The notes: generated by a model not told the origin, from the letters alone. Shown: positions 1-9,755, numbered from the stretch's first letter. The stretch is 64,000 nucleotides of DNA from VRUE01 sp963702955 (GCA_963702955.1 OY969774.1:2480001-2544000), one strand, 5' to 3'. Made by a program: numbers and translations.

Positions 1-1
1 G

Positions 2-201
2 ATCCACGGCATCGTCATGCTCGGTGGGCTGATCGTCGTCGGCTTCGCCAACGACCCGCTCGAGTACGTGATCGGCACGATCGCGATCGCCTTCGGCACG
101 ATCAACATCGTCGGCGGCTTCATGGTCACCGACCGGATGCTCGGCATGTTCAGCAAAAAGCCGAAGCCGAAGGGCGACGCCGACGGGAAGGGCGGCGCCT
201 G

Positions 202-202
<1 letters not shown>
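2..202 (+). CDS. pntA: NAD(P) transhydrogenase subunit alpha, membrane part (3' end only)
   Basis: C-terminal fragment of the alpha subunit of the proton-translocating NAD(P)+ transhydrogenase, which uses the proton gradient to reduce NADP+ with NADH. Only the last 66 codons are present; the frame is open from base 2 and the start lies upstream. It reads HGIVMLGG, a hydrophobic helix, then GGFMVTDRMLGMF and a Lys/Gly-rich tail, the usual end of the alpha membrane domain. Whether it is a fused PntA or the separate short alpha-2 subunit common in actinobacteria cannot be told. Its TGA overlaps the ATG of pntB by one base (TGATG), so the two are translationally coupled. Confidence 0.85.
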
Positions 203-1632
<1,430 letters not shown>

Positions 1633-1710
1633 CCCCGCAGCCCCGCCCGAGGCCCCGGCGTTTCCGCAAATTGCATGGCCTCGGCGTCAGGCGGGGGGAG
1701 AAATCGGCCC

Positions 1711-1752
1711 TTCCCAGGCTTGACCGCCAGTATGGGTGGTCAAGACCGGGAA
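1711..1752. repeat. Palindromic element A (dispersed hairpin family)
   Basis: Two 18-base arms (1711-1728 and 1735-1752) match at 15 positions around a 6-base loop; inner arm CTTGACCGCC pairs with GGTGGTCAAG. Shares the TTGACC-type core with the other hairpins of the window and a CCCAGG outer stem with the element at 2691. It lies between pntB and the next gene, upstream of the chosen start at 1813. It has no T-tract, so it is a poor intrinsic terminator. Confidence 0.75.
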
Positions 1753-1812
1753 CGCCAGAAGATGGGGGTCGATGCCGGCGGGGGTCGATCAACTGCGCGG
1801 CGGGAAAAGGCG

Positions 1813-2703
1813 ATGGCGGACCGGGCGGGACGACAGCACGGTGTCGTATCCCGGCGCCAGTTGCTCGCCTGGGGGCTGAGTGCCCGCACGATCGATCGAC
1901 GGCTCGAAGCGGGCCGTCTGCACCTGCTGTATCGCGGCGTCTACGCGTACGGCCGCGCCCCGATCAACCAACGAGGCCAGTGGCTCGCTGCCGTGCTCGC
2001 CTGCGGCGAGGGCGCCCTGCTCAGCCATAGAAGCGCAGCCGCGCTCTGGGGCCTCGTGCGGCCTCGAAGGCCAGTTGAAGTCTCGGCGAAAAAGGGCCGT
2101 GGCCATGGCCGGCGCGGGATCGTGCCCCATGAGGGCCGGATCGGTCCCGCCGATCGCGCTCTCGTCAACCGCATCCCGGTGACATCCGTCGCTCGCACGC
2201 TGTTCGACCTCGCTGAAGTCGTCGACGAACGGCAGCTCGGGCGGGTATTCGAAGAAGCGGATCGGCTCAATCTGCTGCAACTGAAGGTGCTCGAAGACGT
2301 TTGCGCGCGGGGCATCGGACGCAGGGCGCTACGGCCGATCCGCCGCCTGATCGAGGCGGCACGGACGCCCGTCGTCAACCGCTCCGACCTCGAGGAGCGC
2401 TTCGCGCTCTTCTGTCGGGAATACGCCATCGTTCCCACCGCAACCAACGTCGAAGTGCTGGGCGACGAGGTCGATGCCTTCTGGCCTCGCGAGCGGGTGA
2501 TCGTCGAGCTCGACGGGTACGCGTTTCACGGCCACCGCGCCGCCTTCGAGAGCGACCGCAGCAAGGACATTGCCCGCCAGGTAGCCGCCTACCGCGCGAT
2601 CCGCATCACCGACTGGCGCCTCGAACGCGAACCCGACGCGCTCGCCGCCGAGATCCACGCTTTGCTCGACACACCACCCCCAACCGTACTTGCCCAGGAT
2701 TGA
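1813..2703 (+). CDS. AbiEi-type winged-helix / DUF559 endonuclease-like protein
   Basis: 296 residues. The N-terminus (about 5-45: GVVSRRQLLAWGLSARTIDR, then RLHLLYRGVYAYG) matches the antitoxin-like AbiEi winged-helix domain of type IV toxin-antitoxin proteins. The C-terminus (about 215-285) has a DUF559/very-short-patch-repair-like nuclease fold: VDAFWPRERVIVELDGYAFH, then an F..D..KD..RQ..AYR motif. This N-HTH plus C-DUF559 architecture is very common in actinobacteria and its role is not established. No toxin partner is adjacent. ATG 1813 is preceded closely by AAAAGG; ATG 1762 is an alternative. The stop codon lies inside palindromic element B. Confidence 0.75.
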   Translation: MADRAGRQHGVVSRRQLLAWGLSARTIDRRLEAGRLHLLYRGVYAYGRAPINQRGQWLAAVLACGEGALLSHRSAAALWGLVRPRRPVEVSAKKGRGHGRRGIVPHEGRIGPADRALVNRIPVTSVARTLFDLAEVVDERQLGRVFEEADRLNLLQLKVLEDVCARGIGRRALRPIRRLIEAARTPVVNRSDLEERFALFCREYAIVPTATNVEVLGDEVDAFWPRERVIVELDGYAFHGHRAAFESDRSKDIARQVAAYRAIRITDWRLEREPDALAAEIHALLDTPPPTVLAQD

Positions 2704-2732
2704 CCACCCTCGACGGCGGTCAATCCTGGGCA
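2691..2732. repeat. Palindromic element B
   Basis: Arms 2691-2708 and 2715-2732 pair at 17 of 18 positions (TGCCCAGGATTGACCACC against its complement with one A/G change). The upstream gene's TGA (2701-2703) is part of the core ATTGACC. Inner core is almost identical to element C at 3786. Could act as an mRNA 3'-end stabiliser, but has no following T run. Confidence 0.85.
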
Positions 2733-2800
2733 CGCCCGTCTTGCTGCTCGATTTGCGGCCGGGGGAGGGAGAGATTGGCGCGCTGACGGCTTGAACCTAT

Positions 2801-3772
2801 GTGGACGAGCGGGGGCAGGGGACTGTTGAGTGGGTCGGGACGATCGCGGTCGTCGCGCTGGCGCTCGCGGCTCTCGTTGCGCTCGGAGTGCGGGTGCCCG
2901 GGGCCGACCTGGCGCGGGCGGTGGCCTCGCGGATCCTCTGCGCGGCATCGCTTGCGGATGGATGCGGGGACGAGCCGGTCCTGATCGCCACCTACGGCGA
3001 CGAAGTCGGGAGGCTGGTGCGGCGGCACATGCCGACCCTCCTGCTCGAGCGGGGATCGCGCGGCCTGCCGGTCGACTTCCGCCGTTGCCGCGCGGTCCTC
3101 TGCGGGGACGGGACGCCACGCGGGCTCGTCCACAAGACCGATCGCGGCGAGCACGTCACCGCCTTCGTCCACGTCGTCGACTGCCGGGCCGGCGCCGACC
3201 CCACCGCAACCGCCGGCACCATCGGTCCGCCCGTCGCTCTCGGTGGCCCGCCGGTGATGCCGCCTGACTGCTCCGGCCCCCGCGCCGGCAACCTCTACAT
3301 CCAGTACTGGACCTACTACGCCAACTCGGCGACCCTCCGCGGCGTTCCGATCGCCGGAGACGAGGGCTACCATCCCGACGACTGGGAGGGAGTGCAGATT
3401 CGCATCGACCGCGACGGCCGCGTCGACGAGCGCGCCTCCTCCCATGACGGATACAACTACGCCCAGAGCGTCGCCAACGCCGGCTCCGACGCGGGCATCG
3501 ACCTTCTCCGCGAAGCGGCCGAAGCGGTCGGCGCCCGTCCCCCCGACGGCTGGGGTCCGGAGACCGGGATGCTGCTCGTCTCCGGCGGCAGCCACGCCGG
3601 CAACGCCGACGGCGATCGCGGCAACACCGACCGCACCGTCCCCGGCCGCCGCGTCCACCTCGTCCCGCTGGAGCCGATCGCCGCCGCCGAAGGCGACTAC
3701 TACCGCTTCGCGATCAGCCCGCCCTGGCGCAAGCGCGTCTGGCGCGACCCCGAGGCCACCGGCACCGGCTGA
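2801..3772 (+). CDS. Secreted/anchored protein with type IVb pilin-like N-terminus
   Basis: 323 residues starting at GTG. Residues 2-8 read DERGQGT, followed by VEW and a single hydrophobic helix; a Gly then a Glu at +5 is the pattern cut by prepilin peptidases in Flp/TadE-like pseudopilins. The rest is a soluble domain of about 290 residues with cysteines, a QYWTYYANS segment and HPDDWEGVQIRID, resembling Vps62/DUF946-like domains; I do not recognise a function. The start is uncertain: a purine-rich GGGAGGGAGAG lies about 28 bases upstream. It sits between two palindromic elements, B upstream and C downstream. PilT at 12356 is the only other pilus-linked gene here. Confidence 0.6.
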   Translation: MDERGQGTVEWVGTIAVVALALAALVALGVRVPGADLARAVASRILCAASLADGCGDEPVLIATYGDEVGRLVRRHMPTLLLERGSRGLPVDFRRCRAVLCGDGTPRGLVHKTDRGEHVTAFVHVVDCRAGADPTATAGTIGPPVALGGPPVMPPDCSGPRAGNLYIQYWTYYANSATLRGVPIAGDEGYHPDDWEGVQIRIDRDGRVDERASSHDGYNYAQSVANAGSDAGIDLLREAAEAVGARPPDGWGPETGMLLVSGGSHAGNADGDRGNTDRTVPGRRVHLVPLEPIAAAEGDYYRFAISPPWRKRVWRDPEATGTG

Positions 3773-3785
3773 GCGCCGCGGGACG

Positions 3786-3833
3786 ACGTGCCGGGGATTG
3801 ACCACCGTATTGGGCGGTCAATCCCCGGCACGT
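3786..3833. repeat. Palindromic element C, between convergent genes
   Basis: 21-base arms 3786-3806 and 3813-3833 pair except for one position, with a 6-base loop. Outer stem ACGTGCCGG is shared with elements D (19364) and F (28674); inner core GGATTGACCACC is shared with B. It lies exactly between a plus-strand gene ending at 3772 and a minus-strand gene ending at 3847, so it may serve as a bidirectional transcription stop, although T runs are absent. Confidence 0.9.
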
Positions 3834-3846
3834 CTGTGGCGAGGCG

Positions 3847-4614
3847 CTACTTCGGCGGCATTCGCAGGGCGCCGTCGAGGCGGATCGTCTCGCCGTTCAG
3901 CATCGGGTTGGCGACGATCTGGCCGACCAAGCGCGCGTACTCCTCCGGGCGGCCCAGCCGCGACGGGAAGGGGATCCCGGCGCCGAGCGCCTCTCGCGCC
4001 TCCTCCGGCAGCGCCGCCAGCAGCGGCGTGTCGAACAGCCCTGGCGCGACGGTGACGACGCGGACGCCGCGCGCGGCCATGTCGCGGGCCGCCGGCAGGG
4101 TCATGCCGACGATGCCGCCCTTCGAGGCGGCGTAGGCGACCTGGCCGATCTGCCCGTCGAAGGCGGCGATCGAGGCCGTGTTGACGCAGACGCCGCGCTC
4201 GCCCTCCTCGTCGGGCTCGTTGCCGCTCATCGACGCGGCGGCAAGTCGCAGCACGTTGAAGGTGCCGATCAGGTTGACCTTGACCACGTTGGAGAAGAAC
4301 TCGAGGTTGTGGGGGCCACCCTTGTGGGCGACGCGCTCCGCCCAACCGATCCCGGCGCAGCAGACCGAGATCCGCAGCCCGCCCTCGACCGCAGCCGCCC
4401 GCTCGACCGCAGCCGCCACCGCCGCATCGTCGCTCACGTCGCACTCGACGAAGGAGGCCGCCGGCCCCAGCTCGGCCGCCAGCGCTTCGCCCTTCTCGGC
4501 ATTGAGGTCGGCGACGACCACGCTCGCGCCTGCCTCGGCGAGCGCCCGCGCAGTCGCCGCGCCCAGTCCCGACGCTCCGCCCGCGACCAGCGCCCCTTTC
4601 CCTTCGACCTCCAC
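3847..4614 (-). CDS. SDR family 3-hydroxyacyl-CoA dehydrogenase-like oxidoreductase
   Basis: 255-residue short-chain dehydrogenase. Rossmann glycine motif GGASGLGAATA near residue 12, NAD-type acidic loop VVADLN, NTASIAAFDGQIGQ with the catalytic Ser, and YAASKGG with catalytic Tyr and Lys. The segments AYAASKGGIVGMTLPAARDM and VAPGLFDTPLL are typical of the type II 3-hydroxyacyl-CoA dehydrogenase (HSD17B10-like) branch, so NAD-dependent oxidation of 3-hydroxyacyl-CoA is likely. GTG 4614 is chosen because a TAGGGT box ends 8 bases upstream, and because the read begins VEVEGKGALVAGG as expected for the family. Confidence 0.85.
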   Translation of the reverse strand: MEVEGKGALVAGGASGLGAATARALAEAGASVVVADLNAEKGEALAAELGPAASFVECDVSDDAAVAAAVERAAAVEGGLRISVCCAGIGWAERVAHKGGPHNLEFFSNVVKVNLIGTFNVLRLAAASMSGNEPDEEGERGVCVNTASIAAFDGQIGQVAYAASKGGIVGMTLPAARDMAARGVRVVTVAPGLFDTPLLAALPEEAREALGAGIPFPSRLGRPEEYARLVGQIVANPMLNGETIRLDGALRMPPK

Positions 4615-4622
4615 GGGGCGGC

Positions 4623-4628
4623 ACCCTA
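4623..4628 (-). promoter_or_regulatory. -10 box, leaderless SDR gene
   Basis: Minus-strand TAGGGT with an 8-base spacer to GTG 4614. It fits the TANNNT-N6-9-start pattern that recurs before many genes of this window. Confidence 0.55.
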
Positions 4629-4710
4629 TCGTCGCGCCGGACTCGTGATCCGCCCGCGCGGCGGAAGCCGGCGGGGAGATTTCACATCCCCGAAAGGCGA
4701 CCTCGCTACT

Positions 4711-5898
4711 GTGTTCGGCATCGCCACCGAGGTGACGACCAGCTCCAGCTCCAGGGAAGCGATCGCGGACCGGCTCGCGGCGGCGCGGCGGCGCACGCTC
4801 GCGCTGCTTGAGCCGCTCGACGACGAGCAGCTCAACCGCGTCTACTCGCCGCTGCTCAGCCCGCTGGCCTGGGACCTCGGCCACATCGCCAACTTCGAGG
4901 AGCTGTGGCTGGTGCAGACGATCGGCGAGCGCGAGCCGCTGCACGGCGACCTCGGCCGCTTCTACGACGCGATCGAGAATCCGCGCAAGACCCGCGGCGA
5001 GCTGCCGATCCTCCGCGACGCCGAGCTGCGCTCCTACCTCGCCGAGGTCCGCGAGCGCACCCTCGAGGTGCTCGGCGAGGTCGAGATCGACGTCGATGTC
5101 GAGGACCGGCTGCTGCGCGAAGGCTTCGTCTACGAGATGCTGCTCGCCCACGAGCTGCAGCACAACGAGACGATGCTGCAGCTGCTGATGATGGTCAACG
5201 GCTACGAGCCGCCGCCGGCGGCCTTCGGCGGCGACGAGGTGTCTGGGGCGGCTGGGGGTTTCGAGCCGGAGATGCTCCGGATCGAGGCCGGGGAGTACGC
5301 GATCGGGGCGCCGCCCGCCGGCTTCGCCTACGACAACGAGCGTCCCCGCCACATCGTCACGCTCGCCCCGTTCGAGATCGATCGAACCCCGGCGACCAAC
5401 GGCGCCTACATCGCCTGCATGGAGGAGACCGGGGCCGAGCCGCCGCTCTACTGGGAGCGCGACGGCGAGGGCGGCTGGGTCCACACCGCGATGGGCCGCC
5501 GCGAGTCTCTCGATCCCTCGCGGCCGGTCATCCACGTCTCCTGGCACGACGCCGACGCCTTCGCCCGCTGGGCGGGCAAGAGATTGCCGACGGAGACCGA
5601 GTGGGAGGCGGCCTCCACCGGCCCCGGCGAGGACGGTGGCGGCTGGGGCCCTGGCGGCCTGCCGCTGACCGGCCTGGTCTGGGAATGGACGTCCTCCGAC
5701 TTCCTCGCCTACCCCGGCTTCGAAGCCTTTCCCTACCGCGAGTACTCCGAGGTCTTCTTCGGCGACGAGCACAAGGTGCTGCGCGGCGGCTCCTGGGCGA
5801 CCGGGCGCGAGGTGATGCGGCCCAGCTTTCGCAACTGGGACCTGCCGCAGCGCCGCCAGATCTTCGCCGGGTTCCGCTGCGCGAGGGACGCCGCCTGA
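4711..5898 (+). CDS. egtB: Ergothioneine biosynthesis sulfoxide synthase EgtB
   Basis: Iron-dependent enzyme joining a cysteine thiol donor to hercynine to form a sulfoxide in ergothioneine synthesis. N-terminal DinB-like domain has DLGHIANFEE and HELQHNETM, which carry the three iron-binding histidines; the C-terminal FGE-sulfatase domain has VSWHDADAFARWAGKRLPTE, GLVWEWTSS, VLRGGSWATG and FRCARD. About 395 residues, normal for the family. Start is uncertain: GTG 4711 or GTG 4732; a TACTGT box at 4707 would place a leaderless start near 4720, where only ATC exists. It runs into egtD with a TGATG overlap. EgtA, EgtC and EgtE are not in the window. Confidence 0.93.
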   Translation: MFGIATEVTTSSSSREAIADRLAAARRRTLALLEPLDDEQLNRVYSPLLSPLAWDLGHIANFEELWLVQTIGEREPLHGDLGRFYDAIENPRKTRGELPILRDAELRSYLAEVRERTLEVLGEVEIDVDVEDRLLREGFVYEMLLAHELQHNETMLQLLMMVNGYEPPPAAFGGDEVSGAAGGFEPEMLRIEAGEYAIGAPPAGFAYDNERPRHIVTLAPFEIDRTPATNGAYIACMEETGAEPPLYWERDGEGGWVHTAMGRRESLDPSRPVIHVSWHDADAFARWAGKRLPTETEWEAASTGPGEDGGGWGPGGLPLTGLVWEWTSSDFLAYPGFEAFPYREYSEVFFGDEHKVLRGGSWATGREVMRPSFRNWDLPQRRQIFAGFRCARDAA

Positions 5899-6887
5899 TG
5901 GCCGGCGAGACGGCCGCCGAGCCGATCGAGATCGAGGTCCACCTCAGCCCCGGCGGCGGCGCGAGGATGGCGCGCGAGGTCCGCCTCGGCCTCACCGCGA
6001 CGCCGAAGGAGCTGGCGCCGAAGTACTTCTACGACGAGCGCGGCTCGCAGCTGTTCGAGCGGATCACCGCGCTGCCCGAGTACTACCCGACCCGGGCCGA
6101 GCGGGCGATCCTCACAGAGCGCTCGGCCGAGATCGTCGCCGCTGCCGGCGAGCCCGGCACCCTGGTCGAGCTCGGCTCCGGCTCGGCCGCCAAGACGCGC
6201 CACCTGCTGAGCGCGATGCGCGACGCCGGCTGCCTCGACACCTACGTCCCGGTCGACATCTCCTCCGAGATCACCCACGAAACCGCCCAGGCGCTGGTCG
6301 AGGAGTACCCCGGCCTCACCGTCCGCGGCCTGGTCTGCGACTTCGAGCACGACCTCGAGCGGATCCCGGCCGGCGAGGGAGGGCGGCTGATCGCCTTCCT
6401 CGGCGGCACGATCGGCAACCTCTACCCCGACGCGCGCCGCGACTTCCTCGCCTGGGTCGGCGCCCTGCTGGAGCCCGAGGACCGGATCCTGCTCGGCACC
6501 GATCTGGTCAAGGACCACGACCGGCTCAACGCCGCCTACAACGACTCGGCCGGGGTCACCGCCGAATTCAACAAGAACGTGCTGCACGTCCTCAACCGCG
6601 AGCTGGGCGGCGACTTCGACCCCGACGGCTTCGAGCACGTCGCCCGCTACGACCCCGAGGCGGCCCGCATGGACATCCGCCTGCGCTCGCTCGCCGAGCA
6701 GACCGTGCGCCTCGACGGCCTCGACCTGACCGTCCGCTTCGCGCCCGGCGAGGAGATGCGCACCGAGATCTCCGCCAAGTTCACCCGCGAGCGCCTCGAG
6801 GACGTCTACGCCGAAGCCGGGCTGCGCCTGGCCGGCTGGTTCACCGATCCGGACGGGGACTATGCACTGACCCTCGCATCGGTTTAG
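5898..6887 (+). CDS. egtD: L-histidine N-alpha-methyltransferase EgtD
   Basis: SAM-dependent trimethylation of L-histidine to hercynine, the first step of ergothioneine synthesis. 329 residues, the normal size. Shows PKYFYDERGSQLFERITALP, PTRAERAIL, the SAM motif LVELGSGSAAKTRHLL, FLGGTIGNLYP, LLGTDLVKD and YNDSAGVTAEFNKNVL, all EgtD hallmarks. ATG overlaps the egtB stop by one base, so the pair forms an operon that makes the hercynine sulfoxide intermediate. Confidence 0.97.
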   Translation: MAGETAAEPIEIEVHLSPGGGARMAREVRLGLTATPKELAPKYFYDERGSQLFERITALPEYYPTRAERAILTERSAEIVAAAGEPGTLVELGSGSAAKTRHLLSAMRDAGCLDTYVPVDISSEITHETAQALVEEYPGLTVRGLVCDFEHDLERIPAGEGGRLIAFLGGTIGNLYPDARRDFLAWVGALLEPEDRILLGTDLVKDHDRLNAAYNDSAGVTAEFNKNVLHVLNRELGGDFDPDGFEHVARYDPEAARMDIRLRSLAEQTVRLDGLDLTVRFAPGEEMRTEISAKFTRERLEDVYAEAGLRLAGWFTDPDGDYALTLASV

Positions 6888-6929
6888 AGTCTTGGGATCA
6901 ATCAGGCGGGGAGTGACGGAGGAGATCGA

Positions 6930-8189
6930 TTGAGTCTTGATGTTCACCTATATGGGGAACGGATCGGAACTCTGTTCCCGGCCGGAGACAACGACTACAG
7001 GTTCGCCTACGACCCGACACTGGTCGAGAAGATCGGGCCCGGGAGGGCGATGCTGAGCAACTCGATGCCGGTGCGCCCGGAGCCCTTCAGCGGCGCGGCG
7101 ACCGCGGCCTACATCGAGGGGCTGCTGCCGGACGCGCGACGCCGCAAACGCTTCGCCAAAGAGCTCGGCATCGACCCCGCTGACGGCTACGAGCTGCTGA
7201 AGGAGGTGGGACGCGACTGCCCGGGAGCGGTCGTCTTCCTGCCCGAGGGGACGGAGATCGACGAGAGCCCCGACCCCGACTCGCTCGACTGGCTGACCGA
7301 GGAGGAACTGGCGGAAGTGGTGATGCCCCCGCCGCCGGCGCTGTTCACCGAGGAGTGCCCGGGGCGGATGCGCTTCGCCCTGGCCGGGGTGCGCCACAAG
7401 CTGGCGCTGATCCGCGACGAGGAGAACGACCGCTGGGCGTGGCCGCAGGCCGGCGCGCCGAGCACCCACGTGGTCAAGCCGGAGACCGGCGAATATCCCG
7501 AATACGTCGCCAACGAGATGTTCTGCTCGACCGTCGTCCGCCAGGTCGGCCTGCCGGTCGTGAAGACCCGGATCGAGCAGATCGCGGGGCGAAACTGCCT
7601 GGTCTCCGAGCGCTTCGACCGCAAAGGCAAGGGCCTGGACGCGACCCGCATCCACCAGGAGTCGTTCCCCCAGGCGCTCGGCATCACCCCCTACGCGGAG
7701 GAGGAGACCGAGGAGGCCGAAGCGCCCGGCTTCGCCGAAGCGTGCGGGCTGCTGCACGCGGTCAGCCGCCCGGACGACATCATCACCTTGCTCAACTTCG
7801 CCTTCTGCAACTACATGCTGGGGAACGGCGACGCCCACGGGGAGAACATCCCGCTGGTCGAGCGGAACGGCAAGTGGCGGCTGGGCCCGATCCACGACGT
7901 CACCTCGCTCGCCGTCTACGACGAGCCGCTGCACGTCGGCATGGTGATCTCCGAGGACGCCGACGAAACCGCCTACCTGCTCGAACTCGCCGAAGTCTGC
8001 GAAGAGTGCGAGTTCGACTTCGAAATCCTCCGCGGCCTGGCCTCGGTGGCCGCGGCGCGGGTCGGCAGGGCGATCGAGACCGTGGCCAGCCGCTCCCAGC
8101 GGGAGGACTGGCACCAGCCGATCGTCAACAAAATCGTCGAACTCGCCGCCGACCGCTCCTTCGGGCTGGGCGCCGAGGTCGAGTACTAG
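6930..8189 (+). CDS. HipA-family serine/threonine kinase (no adjacent HipB)
   Basis: 419-residue HipA-like protein kinase; family members phosphorylate aminoacyl-tRNA synthetases and are normally held in check by HipB. N-terminal HipA domain (YGERIGTLFPAG; SNSMPVRPEPFSG), then AGVRHKLAL near residue 155, ATP-binding HVVKPE near 180, catalytic LGNGDAHGEN near 300 and the metal-binding GPIHDVTS near 320, all intact. TTG start supported by GGAGGAG five bases upstream, an unusually strong ribosome site for this window. It follows egtD by 42 bases with no HTH gene beside it; the nearest XRE genes are 5 kb away. Confidence 0.88.
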   Translation: MSLDVHLYGERIGTLFPAGDNDYRFAYDPTLVEKIGPGRAMLSNSMPVRPEPFSGAATAAYIEGLLPDARRRKRFAKELGIDPADGYELLKEVGRDCPGAVVFLPEGTEIDESPDPDSLDWLTEEELAEVVMPPPPALFTEECPGRMRFALAGVRHKLALIRDEENDRWAWPQAGAPSTHVVKPETGEYPEYVANEMFCSTVVRQVGLPVVKTRIEQIAGRNCLVSERFDRKGKGLDATRIHQESFPQALGITPYAEEETEEAEAPGFAEACGLLHAVSRPDDIITLLNFAFCNYMLGNGDAHGENIPLVERNGKWRLGPIHDVTSLAVYDEPLHVGMVISEDADETAYLLELAEVCEECEFDFEILRGLASVAAARVGRAIETVASRSQREDWHQPIVNKIVELAADRSFGLGAEVEY

Positions 8190-8194
8190 GGCGT

Positions 8195-9124
8195 CTAGGG
8201 CGCCAGCGCCTCGATCGTCTCGCCGAGCTGCTCGGGCGGGACGATCGGGGTGAGCACCGGCAGCGTCACGCCGCCGGCGACGAAGGCGTCGAGCCGCTCG
8301 CGCATCTGCTCCGGGGAGCCGAAGACGAACATGTCCTCGATCAGCTCCCAGGGGGCGGCCGCGGCGGCGCCCTGGCGGTCGCCCGCCTCCCAGGCGGCGA
8401 CCATCGCGTCGATCTGCTCGCCGTAGCCGAGCCAGCGATAGAAGGCGGCGTAGACGGGGACGGTGATGTAGGAGGAGAACATGAAGCGGGCCAGCGGCTC
8501 GACCGCCTCGCGCTCGCCCGGCAGGCAGAAGAAGCGGCAGAGCAGCTCGAAGCCCTCGGGCGCGCCGGCGAGCTGCGCGGTCACCCGCGGCAGCCCGGCC
8601 AGCGGCAGGAAGTTGGTGAAGGCGCCGTCGGCCCGCTCGACCGCCAGCTCGAGCATCTTGCCGCGCAGCGCGGCGAGCACGATCGGCACCCGCTCGGCCG
8701 GCGCCGTCTCCAGCTTGAAGCCGCTCGCGGTGCGCTCGCCGTCGAGCGCCGTCCGCAGGAACTCCAGGGTCTCGCGCACCCGCGAGAGCGGCCGCTCGAA
8801 GGGGATCCCGTTCCAGCCTTCGACGATCCGGTCCGAGGAGGAGCCGATGCCGAGCACGAAGCGCCCTCCCGAGGCGTCGGCGAGCGCCGCCGCCTCCTGC
8901 GCCAGCAGCGCCGGGCCGCGCTGGAAGACGCCGACGATCCCGGTCCCCAGCCGCGCCCGCTCGGTCCAGGCTGAGGCGAGGGTGAGCGGCGTGAAGCCGT
9001 CCGGCCCGTTCGTCTCGCCGCTCCAGAGGTCGGTGTAGCCGGCCGCCTCGGCCCGCTTGACCAGCTCCTCGTGAGCGGCCAGCGGCGTGCCGGGCAGCGG
9101 CAGCGTCAGTCCCCAGCGGGTCAT
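8195..9124 (-). CDS. LLM-class flavin (F420)-dependent oxidoreductase
   Basis: 309 residues with a luciferase-like TIM barrel: MTRWGLTLPLPGTP start, EAAGYTDLWSGE, RARLGTGIVGVFQR, LADASGGRFVLGIGSSS and a C-terminal MRERLDAFVAGGV. Such proteins use F420H2 or FMNH2; in actinobacteria the F420 branch is common. Substrate unknown. ATG 9124 has a TAGGCT box seven bases upstream, which overlaps the stop codon of the upstream PIN toxin gene, so the oxidoreductase gene has its own leaderless promoter inside the end of the toxin gene. Confidence 0.88.
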   Translation of the reverse strand: MTRWGLTLPLPGTPLAAHEELVKRAEAAGYTDLWSGETNGPDGFTPLTLASAWTERARLGTGIVGVFQRGPALLAQEAAALADASGGRFVLGIGSSSDRIVEGWNGIPFERPLSRVRETLEFLRTALDGERTASGFKLETAPAERVPIVLAALRGKMLELAVERADGAFTNFLPLAGLPRVTAQLAGAPEGFELLCRFFCLPGEREAVEPLARFMFSSYITVPVYAAFYRWLGYGEQIDAMVAAWEAGDRQGAAAAAPWELIEDMFVFGSPEQMRERLDAFVAGGVTLPVLTPIVPPEQLGETIEALAP

Positions 9125-9131
9125 GGGGGCG

Positions 9132-9137
9132 AGCCTA
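9132..9137 (-). promoter_or_regulatory. -10 box, leaderless LLM gene
   Basis: Minus-strand TAGGCT, 7-base spacer to ATG 9124. Its first three bases are the TAG stop codon of the PIN-domain gene. Confidence 0.55.
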
Positions 9138-9545
9138 TATCGCGATCAATCCAAGCGACTCGTCGGGCTCGGCAAGGGCCTGCATGTCTCCGGCATCCGA
9201 GGTGACGATCAGAGCCTTCTGTTCCACCGCGCAGCAGACCACGTGAGCGTCAACGACGTCGCTTCCGTCCCGAGACCCGATCCTCTTCCCGATTTCCTTG
9301 GCACGACGCTCGTCGAGGGCATCGACTTCGCGTTGTGCGACGAACTTCGCCAGCCGGGCCGAGCGGGGCCCGCCGCGCCAGACCTGTGCCAGCACGCTGG
9401 CTGGAACCACGACCTCGGCGTCGCGGGCGAACGCTCCTCGCAGCGTCAACCGAAACCTTCGACTATCCCGTTCGAGTGCGATCAGCGCCGCTGCGTCTAG
9501 GACGAAAGCTCGCGGAACGCCCGCTCGATTTCCTTTTCTCCCCAT
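9135..9545 (-). CDS. PIN-domain (VapC-like) toxin
   Basis: 136 residues with PIN-domain RNase layout: FVLDAAALIALERD supplies Asp17 and Glu25, SDVVDAHVV supplies Asp99, and TSDAGD supplies Asp117/Asp120, the acidic cluster that binds Mg. Likely a type II toxin that cleaves RNA. It overlaps the end of the upstream antitoxin by 49 bases in another frame, a larger overlap than usual, so translation is probably coupled; no better internal start is visible. Confidence 0.82.
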   Translation of the reverse strand: MGRKGNRAGVPRAFVLDAAALIALERDSRRFRLTLRGAFARDAEVVVPASVLAQVWRGGPRSARLAKFVAQREVDALDERRAKEIGKRIGSRDGSDVVDAHVVCCAVEQKALIVTSDAGDMQALAEPDESLGLIAI

Positions 9546-9742
9546 TCCTCCTCCTCCTTCGTGAGCGGTCCGTACTCGGCGTCCATTTCGTCGAGGAGGT
9601 CTTTGAGCGCCTGTTTCCGGCTATTCGCCAGCAACAGCTCTTCGACCGCGGCGGAGACGCTCGGCGCCCTTCCCGCCTTCACTTCCGCGCGCACCGTCTC
9701 CAGCGCCTCCGGATCGACCGAGATGGTGATTCGCTCTTTCAT
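9497..9742 (-). CDS. Ribbon-helix-helix-like antitoxin of the PIN toxin
   Basis: 81 residues. KERITISVDPEALETVRAEV and SVSAAVEELLLANSR fit a ribbon-helix-helix DNA-binding N-terminus; the acidic C-terminus (EMDAEYGPLTKEEEEWGEKE) would wrap the toxin. Lies directly upstream of and overlapping the PIN-domain gene, the standard antitoxin-then-toxin order. ATG 9742 is chosen because TATGAT ends seven bases upstream; the mRNA is probably leaderless and self-repressed. Confidence 0.82.
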   Translation of the reverse strand: MKERITISVDPEALETVRAEVKAGRAPSVSAAVEELLLANSRKQALKDLLDEMDAEYGPLTKEEEEWGEKEIERAFRELSS

Positions 9743-9749
9743 ACGGAAC

Positions 9750-9755
9750 ATCATA
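9750..9755 (-). promoter_or_regulatory. -10 box of the toxin-antitoxin operon
   Basis: TATGAT on the minus strand, 7-base spacer to ATG 9742; the best -10 match among the leaderless promoters here. Confidence 0.65.

Noticed and set aside
1711..3833. First three palindromes taken as ordinary rho-independent terminators.
   Set aside because: None is followed by a T run, and close relatives of the same element occur in frame within genes, so termination alone does not explain them.
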